64,000 nucleotides of DNA from CATQHL01 sp965242895 (GCA_965242895.1 OZ251507.1:1798001-1862000); one strand, 5' to 3'. Shown: positions 1 to 8,945, counted from the first letter of the stretch. The notes: a model not told the origin generated them from the letters alone. Numbers and translations are program-made.

Positions 1-186
1 CTCCGACATTCCATCGATCACCGCCGCCGTGGCGCGACTGGCCTCCGGCCACATCGTGACGGATTCCCCCCAACCAACCTGTCCGTCGTCGGCGGTGATT
101 TTGGCTAAGCAGAGATGCCGGTAGGCGTTAAAGTCATTGGGTTCGGGGTAGGTGACGGGAATTGCCTCCACCGACTTGATTTTCAT
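1..186 (-). CDS. Mandelate racemase/enolase-superfamily dehydratase, N-terminal part (cut by window edge)
   Basis: Only the first 62 codons are inside the window; the rest lies beyond position 1. The translation starts MKIKSVEAIPVTYPEPNDF and continues with HLCLAKITADDGQVGWGES, the capping domain typical of the mandelate racemase/muconate lactonising enzyme family (sugar-acid dehydratases and racemases). The start is supported by a strong ribosome binding site, TAAGGAGGTC, just upstream of the ATG. It is probably a sugar-acid dehydratase, because SDR dehydrogenases and a second enolase-family gene (7812-8921) are close by. The catalytic Lys, Asp and Glu residues lie outside the window, so the subfamily cannot be read. 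Confidence 0.8.
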   Translation of the reverse strand, partial: MKIKSVEAIPVTYPEPNDFNAYRHLCLAKITADDGQVGWGESVTMWPEASRATAAVIDGMSE

Positions 187-307
187 CGCAGACCTCCTTA
201 AGTGCTGTGGGTAATGCTCTGGGGATGAAATGGGCTCAAACGAAACAGAAGATGAAACGGAAGCAGCCAGCCGCCCGGTTGGGTCAGCCGGTTCAGTCCG
301 GCGTTCC

Positions 308-1051
308 TCACCACATCACCAACCCGCCAGAGAAGTTGACGGCTTGTCCGGTCATGTAGCTGGAATCAGGGCCCAAAAGATAGTTAATCAGCCCAGCGAG
401 TTCGGCGGTCGTCCCGTCCCGCCCCATCGGAACCATCTCCCTGCGGATACGCACTAGTTCGTCTCTGCCGATATTTCTCAGCCGCGAGACCTCATTCAGC
501 ACATAGTCCTGCATGGGAGTGTCGATAATGCCTGGGCAGATAGCGTTGACCCGTACCGGAACGGAGGCCAAGGCGTAAGCAAAGGAGCGGGTGATGGAGA
601 GCACAGCCGCCTTTGTCTGAGCGTAGCTGGCTGTCTCTAACGTGCTTGTGAGCTTGGCCGAGCTCGAGGAGAGGTTTACGACAGCGCTTCCGGGGGGCAT
701 GCTGCGGCCGATCCCCTGACACAGGAAAAACACAGCTTCAGAGTTGATGGCGTTGATCTCCCGCCAGTCCTCCAAAGTCACGTCCCAGATGGGCAGATTC
801 TTGATGATGGCCGCAGCGTTCACGAGTCCTTCACAACCCTGACCAGCCGAGATCACGTCTTGGCGTCCCTGCGGGTCAGACAGGTCAGCAACCATGACCT
901 CAGCGCCGAGAGCGGCGACTTCGGCCAGTTTCTCGGCGTTGCGGTCAACGCCGAGAACGGAGTGACCCTCGGCCAGCAACCGTTCCACTGCGCCTCTGCC
1001 GATTCCTTGGGCTGCCCCTGTTACCAGGATTCGACGGCTGACCTTCGACAT
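308..1051 (-). CDS. Short-chain dehydrogenase/reductase (SDR)
   Basis: This 247-residue protein has the classical SDR layout. The dinucleotide-binding motif TGAAQGIG is at about residues 11-18, an acidic residue (D36) sits at the end of the second strand, and the catalytic set is the Ser in NLSSSSAK with YAQTK. It ends in a short C-terminal strand (GQAVNFSGG). SDRs of this length oxidise sugars, sugar acids or acyl-CoA alcohols with NAD(P). The neighbouring enolase-family dehydratase gene on the same strand (1-186) suggests a sugar-acid pathway, for example a 2-keto-3-deoxy-acid dehydrogenase, but that is inference. AAGGGAG precedes the chosen ATG by about 8 bases. The 120-base gap to the next gene downstream shows nothing clear. 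Confidence 0.9.
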   Translation of the reverse strand: MSKVSRRILVTGAAQGIGRGAVERLLAEGHSVLGVDRNAEKLAEVAALGAEVMVADLSDPQGRQDVISAGQGCEGLVNAAAIIKNLPIWDVTLEDWREINAINSEAVFFLCQGIGRSMPPGSAVVNLSSSSAKLTSTLETASYAQTKAAVLSITRSFAYALASVPVRVNAICPGIIDTPMQDYVLNEVSRLRNIGRDELVRIRREMVPMGRDGTTAELAGLINYLLGPDSSYMTGQAVNFSGGLVMW

Positions 1052-1139
1052 CTGACTGCTCCCTTTCTATCTTCTGCAGCCTGCCTTCTGAGGCTTGCTG
1101 AATACCCTGAGACTAGCGAGTTATGAGAGGAGTTTCTCT

Positions 1140-2204
1140 ATGACGCATCTCACTTGGTCAGACGACCTAGGCAAGCGCATTCGAGCGGGAGACTGGCCCG
1201 ATCAGGCCATCGGCACCGTAACAAAGGTAAACGAGGCCATAGCAGATGGCCGCTGGGAAGTGGCAGCCCAGCTAATTGACTATTTCATGGAGGAAGCCAA
1301 GGTAGTCCAGGTGATATACGACACTTGGACTCCTGGTTTCCTGGAGTGGCTTTCCCTCTCCGGAGTATCAGAGGAGGAACTTGACGAACTCTGCGTGGGA
1401 CTGAGCAGAGAACTCGCTATGCCAGACGGGAGCGCCTTCGACGGCGACGCCCTCTGGCTAGAACTAGGCGCACAGGCCGGGCGGCTCACCCACGCTGTGC
1501 GAGCCCAGTTAATCCAACGCGATGAGGCTCTCGCCGACTTCGACGCTTTACGGGAAGCGTGGCGACGCATTCACGACCGCTGGGCCGACTACCTCTCGGG
1601 ACTGTTGGCGTACGCGGCCCAGCGTTTCGGGGAAGAGGCGCTCGAGGCCATGTACCGCCACGCCCTCGAGCCGTACATCCAGGAGCGCTACATGGCCTTT
1701 GACCTGAGGAAACGAGACTATGCCGAGACCCTCTTCCGCAACTTGTACACCTCCGTAGAAGGTATGCGCAGCCACTTGGTGGGGCCCCAACGACTGGGAA
1801 ATATCGACCTGATCGAGCACGATGACCGCTGGGTGTTCAGTTTCGATCCGTGCGGCTCAGGAGGGCGGCAAGTACGCGGGATAGGAGTGGAGAACTCCGT
1901 GGTGGGAGCGCAGAGGGCTGAGCGCTTCGGCGTGACAAAACGAGAGCACGACTGGGCCTGGAACAGCAAAGGCGTGTGCTATTACTGCGCCCACTGCTGT
2001 TTCACGCTGGAGCGTCTCCCAGCCGAACGCTGGGGACATCCAGTGCGGGTGGTGGATCCGCCCCTCTACCCTGCGGACACCCAAGGCGAGAATCCCAAGC
2101 CCTGCACTTGGACCGTCTACAAGAGCGTCGAGGCCATTCCCCCTGAGGCTTACGAACGAATCGGTCTAGAGAAGCCCTCGAGCGAGAGCTCGGCCAACGG
2201 TTGA
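1140..2204 (+). CDS. Uncharacterised Cys-motif protein, paralogue of 16411-17541
   Basis: I do not recognise this 354-residue protein. The first two thirds is helical and rich in Trp, Glu and Leu. The last third carries conserved-looking motifs: SFDPCGSGGR, then CYYCAHCC, then RVVDPP and PCTWTVYK. The same motifs stand in the same order in a second gene at 16411-17541, which marks them as functional, perhaps metal- or thiol-ligand positions. There is no signal peptide or membrane segment. I start it at 1140 (MTHLTWSDD) because GAGAGGAG lies about 8 bases upstream; a longer frame opens at 1095. It stands between two divergent SDR genes, and the paralogue sits beside an alcohol dehydrogenase, so both copies keep company with redox enzymes. 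A role in the local sugar pathway is only a guess. Confidence 0.8.
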   Translation: MTHLTWSDDLGKRIRAGDWPDQAIGTVTKVNEAIADGRWEVAAQLIDYFMEEAKVVQVIYDTWTPGFLEWLSLSGVSEEELDELCVGLSRELAMPDGSAFDGDALWLELGAQAGRLTHAVRAQLIQRDEALADFDALREAWRRIHDRWADYLSGLLAYAAQRFGEEALEAMYRHALEPYIQERYMAFDLRKRDYAETLFRNLYTSVEGMRSHLVGPQRLGNIDLIEHDDRWVFSFDPCGSGGRQVRGIGVENSVVGAQRAERFGVTKREHDWAWNSKGVCYYCAHCCFTLERLPAERWGHPVRVVDPPLYPADTQGENPKPCTWTVYKSVEAIPPEAYERIGLEKPSSESSANG

Positions 2205-2271
2205 CTTCGGAGCGGGGAGAGCGGAGGCTTGTCGAGCAGCGATCTCTTGGCGCTGCCTTGCCGCTGCCCGA

Positions 2272-3030
2272 TTAGCTGATCAGGAACCCCCCGCTGATGT
2301 TCAGCACTGCGCCGGTGATGAACGAGGCCTGTTCGCTGGCTAGGAAGACCGCGGCCGCTGCGATGTCCTCCACTTTGCCGAGTCGTCCCACCGGTATGCG
2401 GTCGGCCAAGTCCGCTATGCCGTCCACCATCGCCGTGTCTATCAGGGCGGGCGCTAAGGCATTGGAGGTTATGCCGTAGGGGGCGTACTCAGTGGCAATG
2501 GATTTGCTCAATGCCATCAGAGCGCCCTTGGAGGCGCCGTAGGCGGCCATCGACTTTGATCCGCCCGTCACCCCAGCGGTGGAACCCAGGTTCACTATGC
2601 GGCCGTAGCCGGCTTCTTTCATTCGTCGCAGCGCCCTCCTAGCGCAAAGGAACGCCCCCGTCACATTCACGGCGAACATCTCGTTCCAAGCGCTCAAGGT
2701 CGTCTCCTGCAGAGGGCTGATCCAGAAGATGCCGGCGTTGTTTACGAGGATGGAAGCGTGCCCCCAGCGCTCCTCAAGAATCTCAAAAGCCGCCTCGACG
2801 CTTTCCTCAGAGGAAATGTCGCAGCGCACGAACATAGTCTCGGCTGTCTCTGGAACGCCTTCGCCCACTGGTGTCTCAGGCGGGCGAATGTCGAGGTACG
2901 CCACAGCCGCCCCTCGAGCAGCTAAAGCGTCAGCTGTCGCACGGCCTATACCCTGCCCTGCCCCCGTTACCGCGGCAACCCGTCCGGAAAAGCCACTCGG
3001 TTCGATTGATTGCGGAATTTCTTCAGCCAT
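2272..3030 (-). CDS. Short-chain dehydrogenase/reductase (SDR)
   Basis: A 252-residue classical SDR. It shows TGAGQGIG in the NAD(P)-binding fold, NNAG at the end of the fourth strand, the catalytic Ser in NLGSTAG, YGASKGA for the Tyr/Lys pair and a C-terminal TGAVLNISGG. The Asp in YLDIRPP after the second strand favours NAD(H) over NADP(H). It is related to the SDR at 308-1051 but clearly distinct. It faces away from the oxidoreductase gene at 3152, so the 120 bases between them should hold both promoters. Substrate not determinable; a sugar or sugar-acid alcohol is likely from context. Confidence 0.9.
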   Translation of the reverse strand: MAEEIPQSIEPSGFSGRVAAVTGAGQGIGRATADALAARGAAVAYLDIRPPETPVGEGVPETAETMFVRCDISSEESVEAAFEILEERWGHASILVNNAGIFWISPLQETTLSAWNEMFAVNVTGAFLCARRALRRMKEAGYGRIVNLGSTAGVTGGSKSMAAYGASKGALMALSKSIATEYAPYGITSNALAPALIDTAMVDGIADLADRIPVGRLGKVEDIAAAAVFLASEQASFITGAVLNISGGFLIS

Positions 3031-3151
3031 GTTTGTTTCCCTTTAGATGGTTTACGCTAAGACATTCCACAAGCTAACCAACCAGAGAGGCGCAAGCGAT
3101 TGTCTCCTCGTCGCTGCTGCCTGCAAGGTTCCCAAATACGAAAGGCGCAAA

Positions 3152-4237
3152 GTGAGCAATAGCAAAGTTCGAGTGGGTGTGATCGGCGCAGGCTCTTGGG
3201 CGGTCAGCAACCACCTCCCCATCCTGGCGCAGCGCGACGACGTGGAGTTCGTCTCGGTGGTGCGCAAAGGCGCAGCCGAACTTGCGCTCGTTAAAGAGCG
3301 CTTCGGTTTCGCTCACGCCAGCGAAGACTATCGAGAAGCCATCGAGCAAGGATTGGACGCCGTGGTTGTGGCCAGTCCCTCCTCGTACCACTACGAACAC
3401 GCCCGCGCCGCCCTCGAGTCGGGCGCCAACGTGCTCTGCGAAAAGCCGTTTACCATCCTGCCGGAGCACGCCTGGGAACTCGACTCGCTGGCGCAGAGCC
3501 TGGGCAAGCATCTTCTCGTTTCCTTTGGTTGGAATTACCGCCCTCTGGGAATGGAAGCAAAACGGCTCATGGACAACTCCGGCGGCATCGGCAGCATCGA
3601 GCACGTAATGGTTTCGATGGCTTCAGGAACTCGAGAACTTCTGAGCGAAACCGGCGCTTACAAGGGGTCGGCCGAAGATTTCTTGCCCGACTCGGACACC
3701 TGGACAGATCCTGTCCTCTCCGGCGGCGGATACGCTCCAGCCCAGCTCAGCCACGCCTTGGGGTTGACGCTCTGGCTGAGCGGCGACCGCCCGGCGCAGG
3801 TTTTTGGTTTCATGAACACAGTCGGAGCCAGGGTTGATTTACACGACGCCATCTGCATTCGCTACGAATCCGGAGCTACCGGCACCCTCAGCGGAGCTAG
3901 CTGCCCAGGGGGGGCGAACGCCATAGACGCGGAGGAAATCTGGCCCCGACACCAACTGCTCATTCGGCTCTACGGCTCAGAGGGGCAACTGATTCTTGAC
4001 TTGGAGCGAGACTTTCTCTGGCACTACCGGGAAGACGGAGTGGACAACAAAGTCGACTTGCCTCCTAGCGCCGGGCTCTATCTGTGTGAAGGTCCCCCGA
4101 ACACGCTGATCGACCTGACTTTGGGCAAAGAAGCGCCAAATCTCTCGCCCGCCTCCTTGGGGGCGCGCACAGTCGAAGTTGTGCACGCCGCGTATGAGAG
4201 TGTGAAGTCCGGTGCGCCCGTTTCGGTGTCGAGCTAA
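3152..4237 (+). CDS. Gfo/Idh/MocA-family oxidoreductase
   Basis: NAD(P)-dependent sugar or inositol oxidoreductase family. The N-terminal Rossmann motif VGVIGAGSW is followed by the family signature CEKPF at about residues 95-99 (the Lys is catalytic in this family) and a C-terminal alpha/beta domain that binds the sugar. I use the GTG at 3152 (VSNSKVRVGVIG), about 361 residues, because the longer frame from 3047 adds a 35-residue stretch unlike the family. The ribosome site there (GAAAGG) is weak. It is followed after 84 bases by a TIM-barrel epimerase on the same strand, a common pairing in sugar catabolic operons where keto-sugars are made and isomerised. Confidence 0.88.
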   Translation: MSNSKVRVGVIGAGSWAVSNHLPILAQRDDVEFVSVVRKGAAELALVKERFGFAHASEDYREAIEQGLDAVVVASPSSYHYEHARAALESGANVLCEKPFTILPEHAWELDSLAQSLGKHLLVSFGWNYRPLGMEAKRLMDNSGGIGSIEHVMVSMASGTRELLSETGAYKGSAEDFLPDSDTWTDPVLSGGGYAPAQLSHALGLTLWLSGDRPAQVFGFMNTVGARVDLHDAICIRYESGATGTLSGASCPGGANAIDAEEIWPRHQLLIRLYGSEGQLILDLERDFLWHYREDGVDNKVDLPPSAGLYLCEGPPNTLIDLTLGKEAPNLSPASLGARTVEVVHAAYESVKSGAPVSVSS

Positions 4238-4321
4238 GCGCCCGGGCGACTTTTAGGGCATTCCCATACAGAGCGACCAAAGCACACAGAGCGAACAAAA
4301 CGAACAGAGGATCATGCCGGC

Positions 4322-5173
4322 ATGCGCGTAGGTCTAGACAGCTACTCTTACCACCGCTACTTCGGGGAATTGAGAGAGGGCGAGGAGGATCCTGGTATTC
4401 GCTGGGGCACGGAGGACTTTCTGCGTCGCTCCCTTGAACTCGACCTCGACGGGGTGAGTCTGGAAACTTGCTATTTGCCTATGAGCGACTCGAAGCTGCC
4501 TGCTCTGCTGTCGAGCCATCCGAGAGAAGTGGTCTTGGCTTGGGGGCATCCCGGAGGGCTGCAAATGGGTTCATCGCCTGGGGCTCTAGCTGACTTGTTG
4601 GCGGCGCTGGACGTTGCCGCCGCTGCCGGCTGTCGTCTCATGCGCATCGTCGTGGGTACCTTTACTCATTGGCAAAGCCAGCCTGAGCCGCACGTCCTGG
4701 AGCGGTTGGTTGCGCCGGTGGTCACAGCCTGCCAAAGGGGGGAGTCGCTGGGCGTGGACTTGGCAGTAGAGACGCACTGCGCTTTGAGCATGAACGCATT
4801 TTGCGAACTCCTAGAGAGAGTGGAGGAAGCCGGGCGAGTGCCCCTCGGCGTGGTTCTAGACACGGCCAACCTTGTACGCATCGGGGAAGACCTCATTGAA
4901 GGGACGCGCCGATTAGCGGGCAGAGTGAAGATGATGCACGTGAAAGACCTTCTGTTGGAAAACGCTGACTTCGGCAACCCCGCCGGGCGCTGGCCGTGCT
5001 GCGCCCTAGGCGAGGGGGATCTCGACCTCCTCGGATGCCTGACGGAGGCCCGCAACGCAGGCTTCGAAGGACTAGCTTGCGTGGAGATCGCTACTCTGCT
5101 CGGAAATGTAAACGAAGATGAGCTAGTGGAGCGCAGCGCAACCTGGCTAAAAGCGGCGGTCGCCAGCTTCTAG
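4322..5173 (+). CDS. Sugar phosphate isomerase/epimerase-like TIM-barrel protein
   Basis: A 283-residue protein of the xylose-isomerase-like TIM-barrel family (AP endonuclease 2 superfamily). The metal-site residues of that family are visible: the Glu of AVETHC, the Asp of VLDTAN, the His of MMHVKD and the Glu of CVEIAT. The N-terminus MRVGLDSYSYHRYF is typical of myo-inosose dehydratase- or tagatose-epimerase-like proteins. It follows the Gfo/Idh/MocA gene on the same strand and is probably in its operon. The likely role is epimerisation or dehydration of a keto-sugar made by its neighbour. The exact substrate is unknown. Confidence 0.85.
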   Translation: MRVGLDSYSYHRYFGELREGEEDPGIRWGTEDFLRRSLELDLDGVSLETCYLPMSDSKLPALLSSHPREVVLAWGHPGGLQMGSSPGALADLLAALDVAAAAGCRLMRIVVGTFTHWQSQPEPHVLERLVAPVVTACQRGESLGVDLAVETHCALSMNAFCELLERVEEAGRVPLGVVLDTANLVRIGEDLIEGTRRLAGRVKMMHVKDLLLENADFGNPAGRWPCCALGEGDLDLLGCLTEARNAGFEGLACVEIATLLGNVNEDELVERSATWLKAAVASF

Positions 5174-5272
5174 CGGAGGCAGCGGAGGCAACGAGATCAC
5201 AGATGGGAACAGCTAGGGAGTCACAGATGGGAGGCTTGCAGGCGCCCCTTGCGCTCTGGGCGTCGCGGCTAA

Positions 5273-5342
5273 TAACCGAGTTCTTTCAGACGGCGAATTT
5301 GAGGCCGCTGCCAACTAACCCAACTAACTCGGTTAGCCTCAA
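5273..5342. promoter_or_regulatory. Nested inverted repeats upstream of the E1 operon
   Basis: In the 266-base gap before the E1 genes, TAACCGAGTT (5273-5282) is matched by its exact reverse complement AACTCGGTTA (5326-5335), and TTGAGGC (5299-5305) by GCCTCAA (5336-5342). The two pairs interlock, so they cannot both form one simple hairpin. They could be operator half-sites or alternative RNA folds. The gap also holds two copies of TCACAGATGGGA 24 bases apart (5197 and 5221). No clear -10/-35 pair was seen. Confidence 0.35.
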
Positions 5343-5439
5343 GTTGACCGACTAATTTCCCAGCCAGCAAAGAGCCCTCGTAAACCCTTCGCCCTTTACT
5401 CAACTTAAGAAGAGCAACTAGATAACCCGGGAGAACTAC

Positions 5440-6459
5440 GTGCCACGAATGCGAATGAACCAGGCAATCACGGCGGCCATCGCCGATGAGATGAGAGAAA
5501 ACCCCGATGTGGTGGTCTTTGGCGAGGACGTGGCCGCGGCGGGCGGCCCCTTCAAGACCTCCGACGGCCTGCTAGAGGAATTTGGGCCGCTGCGAGTGCG
5601 CGACACCCCGATCTCGGAGATGGGTTTCTTGGGTGCTGCAGTGGGAGCAGCCGCCACCGGTCTGCGCCCCGTGGCAGAGATCATGTTTATTGAGTTCATA
5701 GGAGTGGCCCTCGATCAAGTGGTGACCGAGGCCGCCAAGTTCGGCTACCTCTCGGGCGGGGCGGTTTCGTGCCCTCTGGTGGTAAGGGCCTCTGCGGGGG
5801 CCGGTCTGGGCTTCGGCTGTCAGCATTCGCAGATGTTGGACTCCTGGCTCATCGGCAACCCAGGTCTGAAACTGGCCGTGGTATCGGGGCCGGGCAACGC
5901 CTACGGCCTGACGCGAGCCGCCATCCGCGACGACGGCCCTGTGGTCGTTCTGGAGCCTCGCCCGCTTTACGCCGTCCGTGGAGAGGTTCGCACAGGCGAG
6001 GAGGGAATCATCCCCCTCGGCAAAGCTCATCGGCGCATCGAAGGCGACGACATCACTATCGTGGCGTTGGGCGCCATGGTTCCCGCTTCCTTAGAGGCGG
6101 CCGGCTCCGCAAACGGCTGGAGCGCGGACGTCATAGACCTGCAGAGTCTGCAGCCTTGGGATGAGGAGACCGTGCTGGAATCGGTGAGTCGAACCGGCCG
6201 GGTGGCGACAGTTGAGGAAGCTCCCTTGGCCGCTGGCTGGGGGGCGCACGTCGTCTCGAAGGTCGCGGCGGAACTCCACGGCGAGTTGAAGGCGCCCCCG
6301 CTGAGGGTCACCGCCCCGAACACGCACGTTCCTTTCGTCAAGGAACTCGAGGACTTTTACCGACCCGGGTCGGATTACATCGCCAAGCAGGTTTCTGAAC
6401 TGATGCAGACAGGTGAATTGCCCGCCCACTGGTGGGAGAGCGAAGGAGTACCAGTATGA
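5440..6459 (+). CDS. 2-oxoacid dehydrogenase E1 component, beta subunit
   Basis: This 339-residue protein is the beta subunit of a pyruvate/acetoin/branched-chain-type 2-oxoacid dehydrogenase. The N-terminal segment MNQAITAAIADEM leads to FGEDV and the cofactor-activating Glu in TPISEMGF; the transketolase C-terminal domain follows (ITIVALGAMV). It pairs with thiamine diphosphate-binding E1 alpha, encoded next with a 4-base ATGA overlap, so the two are translationally coupled and form an alpha2beta2 decarboxylase. The start is GTG at 5440, with GGGAG 7 bases upstream. In a sugar-acid island the substrate may be an acetoin-like or 2-keto acid product rather than pyruvate. Confidence 0.92.
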   Translation: MPRMRMNQAITAAIADEMRENPDVVVFGEDVAAAGGPFKTSDGLLEEFGPLRVRDTPISEMGFLGAAVGAAATGLRPVAEIMFIEFIGVALDQVVTEAAKFGYLSGGAVSCPLVVRASAGAGLGFGCQHSQMLDSWLIGNPGLKLAVVSGPGNAYGLTRAAIRDDGPVVVLEPRPLYAVRGEVRTGEEGIIPLGKAHRRIEGDDITIVALGAMVPASLEAAGSANGWSADVIDLQSLQPWDEETVLESVSRTGRVATVEEAPLAAGWGAHVVSKVAAELHGELKAPPLRVTAPNTHVPFVKELEDFYRPGSDYIAKQVSELMQTGELPAHWWESEGVPV

Positions 6460-7433
6460 GCAGCGAAGCACTCCAGCGTCGAGAGGCGGTCAGATCCGAT
6501 CGCCGGGCGCGCTATGAGCGAATGGTGGAGATACGCACCCTCGAAGACAGGGTGCGCGACCTCTTCGCTGAAGGACTAGTACGCGGCACGACGCACACCT
6601 GTCAAGGCCAGGAGGCCGTGGCGGTGGGTGTGGCGGCCGCCCTGCGCCCGACCGACGTGGTGTGCTGCACTTACCGCGGGCACGGCGCGGCGCTTGCCCT
6701 CGGAGAGACGCCTCTGAGAGTCTTAGGCGAGATCATGGGCAAGGAAGTCGGCTCCATAGGCGGCGTAGGAGGATCAATGCACCTCTGTAACACGTCAGTC
6801 GGATTGATGCCCACCATGGCCATCGTGGGAGCTGGAATTCCGGTTGCGGCGGGAGCCGCCCTGACCGCCCAGGTGCGCGGCACCGACGACGTGGCAGCGT
6901 CCATTTTTGGCGACGGAGCGGCCAACATCGGAGCTTTCCACGAAGGCATCAACCTTGCCGCTATCTGGAAATTGCCCGTGATCTTCATCTGCGAGAACAA
7001 CCAGTACGGCGAGTACAGCCGCATCAACCTCACCACCCCGATAGAAAACCTGGCGGATCGGGCCGCCTCTTTCGGCATTCCAGGCGAGGTTGTGGACGGG
7101 CAAGACCCAGATGCGGTGGTCGACGCGGTTGAGCGGGCAGCAGCGGCAGCGCGTGCCGGCGAAGGGCCGACTCTGCTTGAACTCAAGACGTACCGTTACG
7201 CGGGGCACTCCCGCTCTGATACCGCCCCTTACCGGCCAGCCGGTGAGTTCGAGGAGTGGTACAAGAAAGATCCGATAAACACCTTCGGCGCCCGTCTGAT
7301 AGACGAAGGGCTGCTCACAGAGGGTGAAATCGAGGCAATCGCAGCTGACATCGAAGAGGTGGTGAGCGAAGCGGTTCGAGAGGCGCAAGCCAGCGAGAAC
7401 GCCGGAGTTGCCACGATGTTTTCCAACATCTAG
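6456..7433 (+). CDS. 2-oxoacid dehydrogenase E1 component, alpha subunit
   Basis: Thiamine diphosphate-binding E1 alpha, about 325 residues. The cofactor motif is plain: GDGAANIGAFHEG at its start and ENNQYG at its end, with YRGHGAALA earlier and HSRSDTAPYR in the phosphorylation-loop position. It decarboxylates the 2-oxo acid and passes the acyl group to a lipoyl domain. I start it at 6456 (MSSEALQRRE), where the ATG overlaps the beta-subunit stop and GAAGGAG lies just upstream; the frame is open from 6432. A free-standing lipoyl domain follows at 7438. Acetoin dehydrogenase-type E1 is as likely as pyruvate dehydrogenase. Confidence 0.92.
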   Translation: MSSEALQRREAVRSDRRARYERMVEIRTLEDRVRDLFAEGLVRGTTHTCQGQEAVAVGVAAALRPTDVVCCTYRGHGAALALGETPLRVLGEIMGKEVGSIGGVGGSMHLCNTSVGLMPTMAIVGAGIPVAAGAALTAQVRGTDDVAASIFGDGAANIGAFHEGINLAAIWKLPVIFICENNQYGEYSRINLTTPIENLADRAASFGIPGEVVDGQDPDAVVDAVERAAAAARAGEGPTLLELKTYRYAGHSRSDTAPYRPAGEFEEWYKKDPINTFGARLIDEGLLTEGEIEAIAADIEEVVSEAVREAQASENAGVATMFSNI

Positions 7434-7437
7434 CGCC

Positions 7438-7677
7438 ATGCGACACATCGTAAAACTCCCCAAATTGGGCGACACCGCCGAGGAGGTGCTTGTTCTGGAG
7501 TGGAACGTGGCCGTCGGCGACAGCGTGACCGAAGGGCAGTCCCTCATGTTGGTTGAGACCGACAAAGTGGAGGCGGAAGTGCCGACTCCCGTGGGAGGGG
7601 TCGTGGCGGAGTTACGGGTCGACGAGGACGACGAGGTGGGCGTGGGTGAGGCGATCTGCGTAATCGACTCGGGGTAG
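7438..7677 (+). CDS. Stand-alone lipoyl (biotinyl-lipoyl) carrier domain protein
   Basis: An 80-residue protein that is a lipoyl domain and nothing else. It reads MRHIVKLPKLGDTAEE, then VETDKVEAEV with the Lys that carries lipoate, then IDSG at the end. Full E2 proteins of 2-oxoacid dehydrogenases run to 400 or more residues with a peripheral-subunit-binding domain and a catalytic acyltransferase domain; both are missing. The codons after the stop do not continue the family, so it is not an obvious frameshift. It starts four bases after the E1 alpha stop and should be co-translated. It may act as a mobile acyl carrier, with E2 and E3 supplied from elsewhere. Confidence 0.88.
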   Translation: MRHIVKLPKLGDTAEEVLVLEWNVAVGDSVTEGQSLMLVETDKVEAEVPTPVGGVVAELRVDEDDEVGVGEAICVIDSG

Positions 7678-7811
7678 TCGTCGATTTCGTCGAGTTGTAG
7701 TCGGCGGGCAGTCAGCGGACGCGCAGCGGACGCGCAGCGGGCATGGAGCCCAAGCGAACTCTAGGCGGATCACTCTTACAGAGAACTATCAACCGAAGGA
7801 GTTGAAGACAA

Positions 7812-8921
7812 TTGAAGATAGAGCGCATAGAGGTTATCCCCCTTGAGGTTCCGCTTTCCCAGACTTTCCGAGGGTCAAAATATTCCATGTCGGAGCGGGC
7901 GACGCTCATTACCCGCGTTTATACCGACGAAGGGATCGTGGGCGAGATCTATAACGGCGACGAGGTTCACACTCAGCACGAGATAGCCAAGATCATCACA
8001 GAGGAACTCCAGCCGATGCTCATCGGCCAAGATCCGCTCCTCGTCGAGAATTGCTGGGAGAAAATGCAGGCACCGACTTTCGACATCCTGCGCAACCGCA
8101 AACTGGTGATCATGGCCATTGCGTGCGTGGACAGCGCCCTCTGGGACGTAGTGGGCAAGTCTGCCGGCCTTCCCGTTTACAAACTCTGGGGCGGCTATCG
8201 GGACAGGCTGCCAGTAGTCGCCATTGGCGGTTACTACGGCAAGTCTGAGTCGGAGTTAGCGGCCGAAATCGAGGACTACCTTGAGCTCGGCTTGGGCGGC
8301 TGCAAGATGAAAGTGGGCGGCCTTTCCCCCTCCGAGGACGCTAAGCGCTTCAAGGCGGTGCAAGCAGCAGGCGGTGAGGGTTTCACGTTGATGGTGGACG
8401 CCAACGTGTGCTACACGCCCGCCGAGGCGCTGGAGTTCGTGCGCTTGGTGGGGGCGGAAAGCCTTCGCTGGTTCGAGGAGCCGGTGCACTGGTACAACGA
8501 CACCCGCTGGTTACGCGACGTCCGGTTGAAGAGCGGCGTTCCGGTGGCGGCCGGCCAGAGCGAACTCAGCCGCAAAGGGGCGGGTGAGTTGATGGCCGCG
8601 GGAGCGGTCGACGTTTGCAACTTCGACGCTTCTTGGGGTGGAGGCCCCACCGAGTGGCGCCGGATGGCAGGAATGGCCGCCATTTACGGGGTGGAGCTAG
8701 CGCATCACGAGGAGCCTCAGGTAGCGGCGCACCTGCTTGCGGCGTTTCCGCACGGAACCTACGTGGAGGTCTTCCATCCAGACAGGGATCCGCTTTATTG
8801 GGATGGGTTGCTGGCCAACCGCCCGCAGATCGCCGACGGCTCTTACACGCTGCCGAGCGGGCCGGGATGGGGTGCGGAACTCGACGCCGACTACATCGAG
8901 CGCTACCGCTGCGACCGCTAG
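7812..8921 (+). CDS. Mandelate racemase/enolase-superfamily protein (sugar-acid dehydratase type)
   Basis: A 369-residue enolase-superfamily enzyme. It has the capping domain (IEVIPLEVPL), KMKVG with the catalytic Lys, three metal ligands in LMVDANVCY, WFEEPV and AAGQSE, and LAHHEEPQVAAHL near the end of the barrel. Such enzymes abstract the proton alpha to a carboxylate to dehydrate or racemise sugar acids or muconates. The TTG at 7812 is preceded by GAAGGAG about 10 bases upstream. It lies convergent to a lactonase-type amidohydrolase, and lactonase then dehydratase is the order of steps in L-fucose, L-rhamnose and galactarate pathways, which fits the mutarotase at 14429. Confidence 0.9.
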   Translation: MKIERIEVIPLEVPLSQTFRGSKYSMSERATLITRVYTDEGIVGEIYNGDEVHTQHEIAKIITEELQPMLIGQDPLLVENCWEKMQAPTFDILRNRKLVIMAIACVDSALWDVVGKSAGLPVYKLWGGYRDRLPVVAIGGYYGKSESELAAEIEDYLELGLGGCKMKVGGLSPSEDAKRFKAVQAAGGEGFTLMVDANVCYTPAEALEFVRLVGAESLRWFEEPVHWYNDTRWLRDVRLKSGVPVAAGQSELSRKGAGELMAAGAVDVCNFDASWGGGPTEWRRMAGMAAIYGVELAHHEEPQVAAHLLAAFPHGTYVEVFHPDRDPLYWDGLLANRPQIADGSYTLPSGPGWGAELDADYIERYRCDR

Positions 8922-8945
8922 CACGCGACCGTTAGAGCGCCGTTC

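Noticed and set aside
7408..7677. Truncated E2 acyltransferase by frameshift
   Set aside because: The DNA after the lipoyl stop codon shows no E2 linker or catalytic motif in any frame before the next gene.
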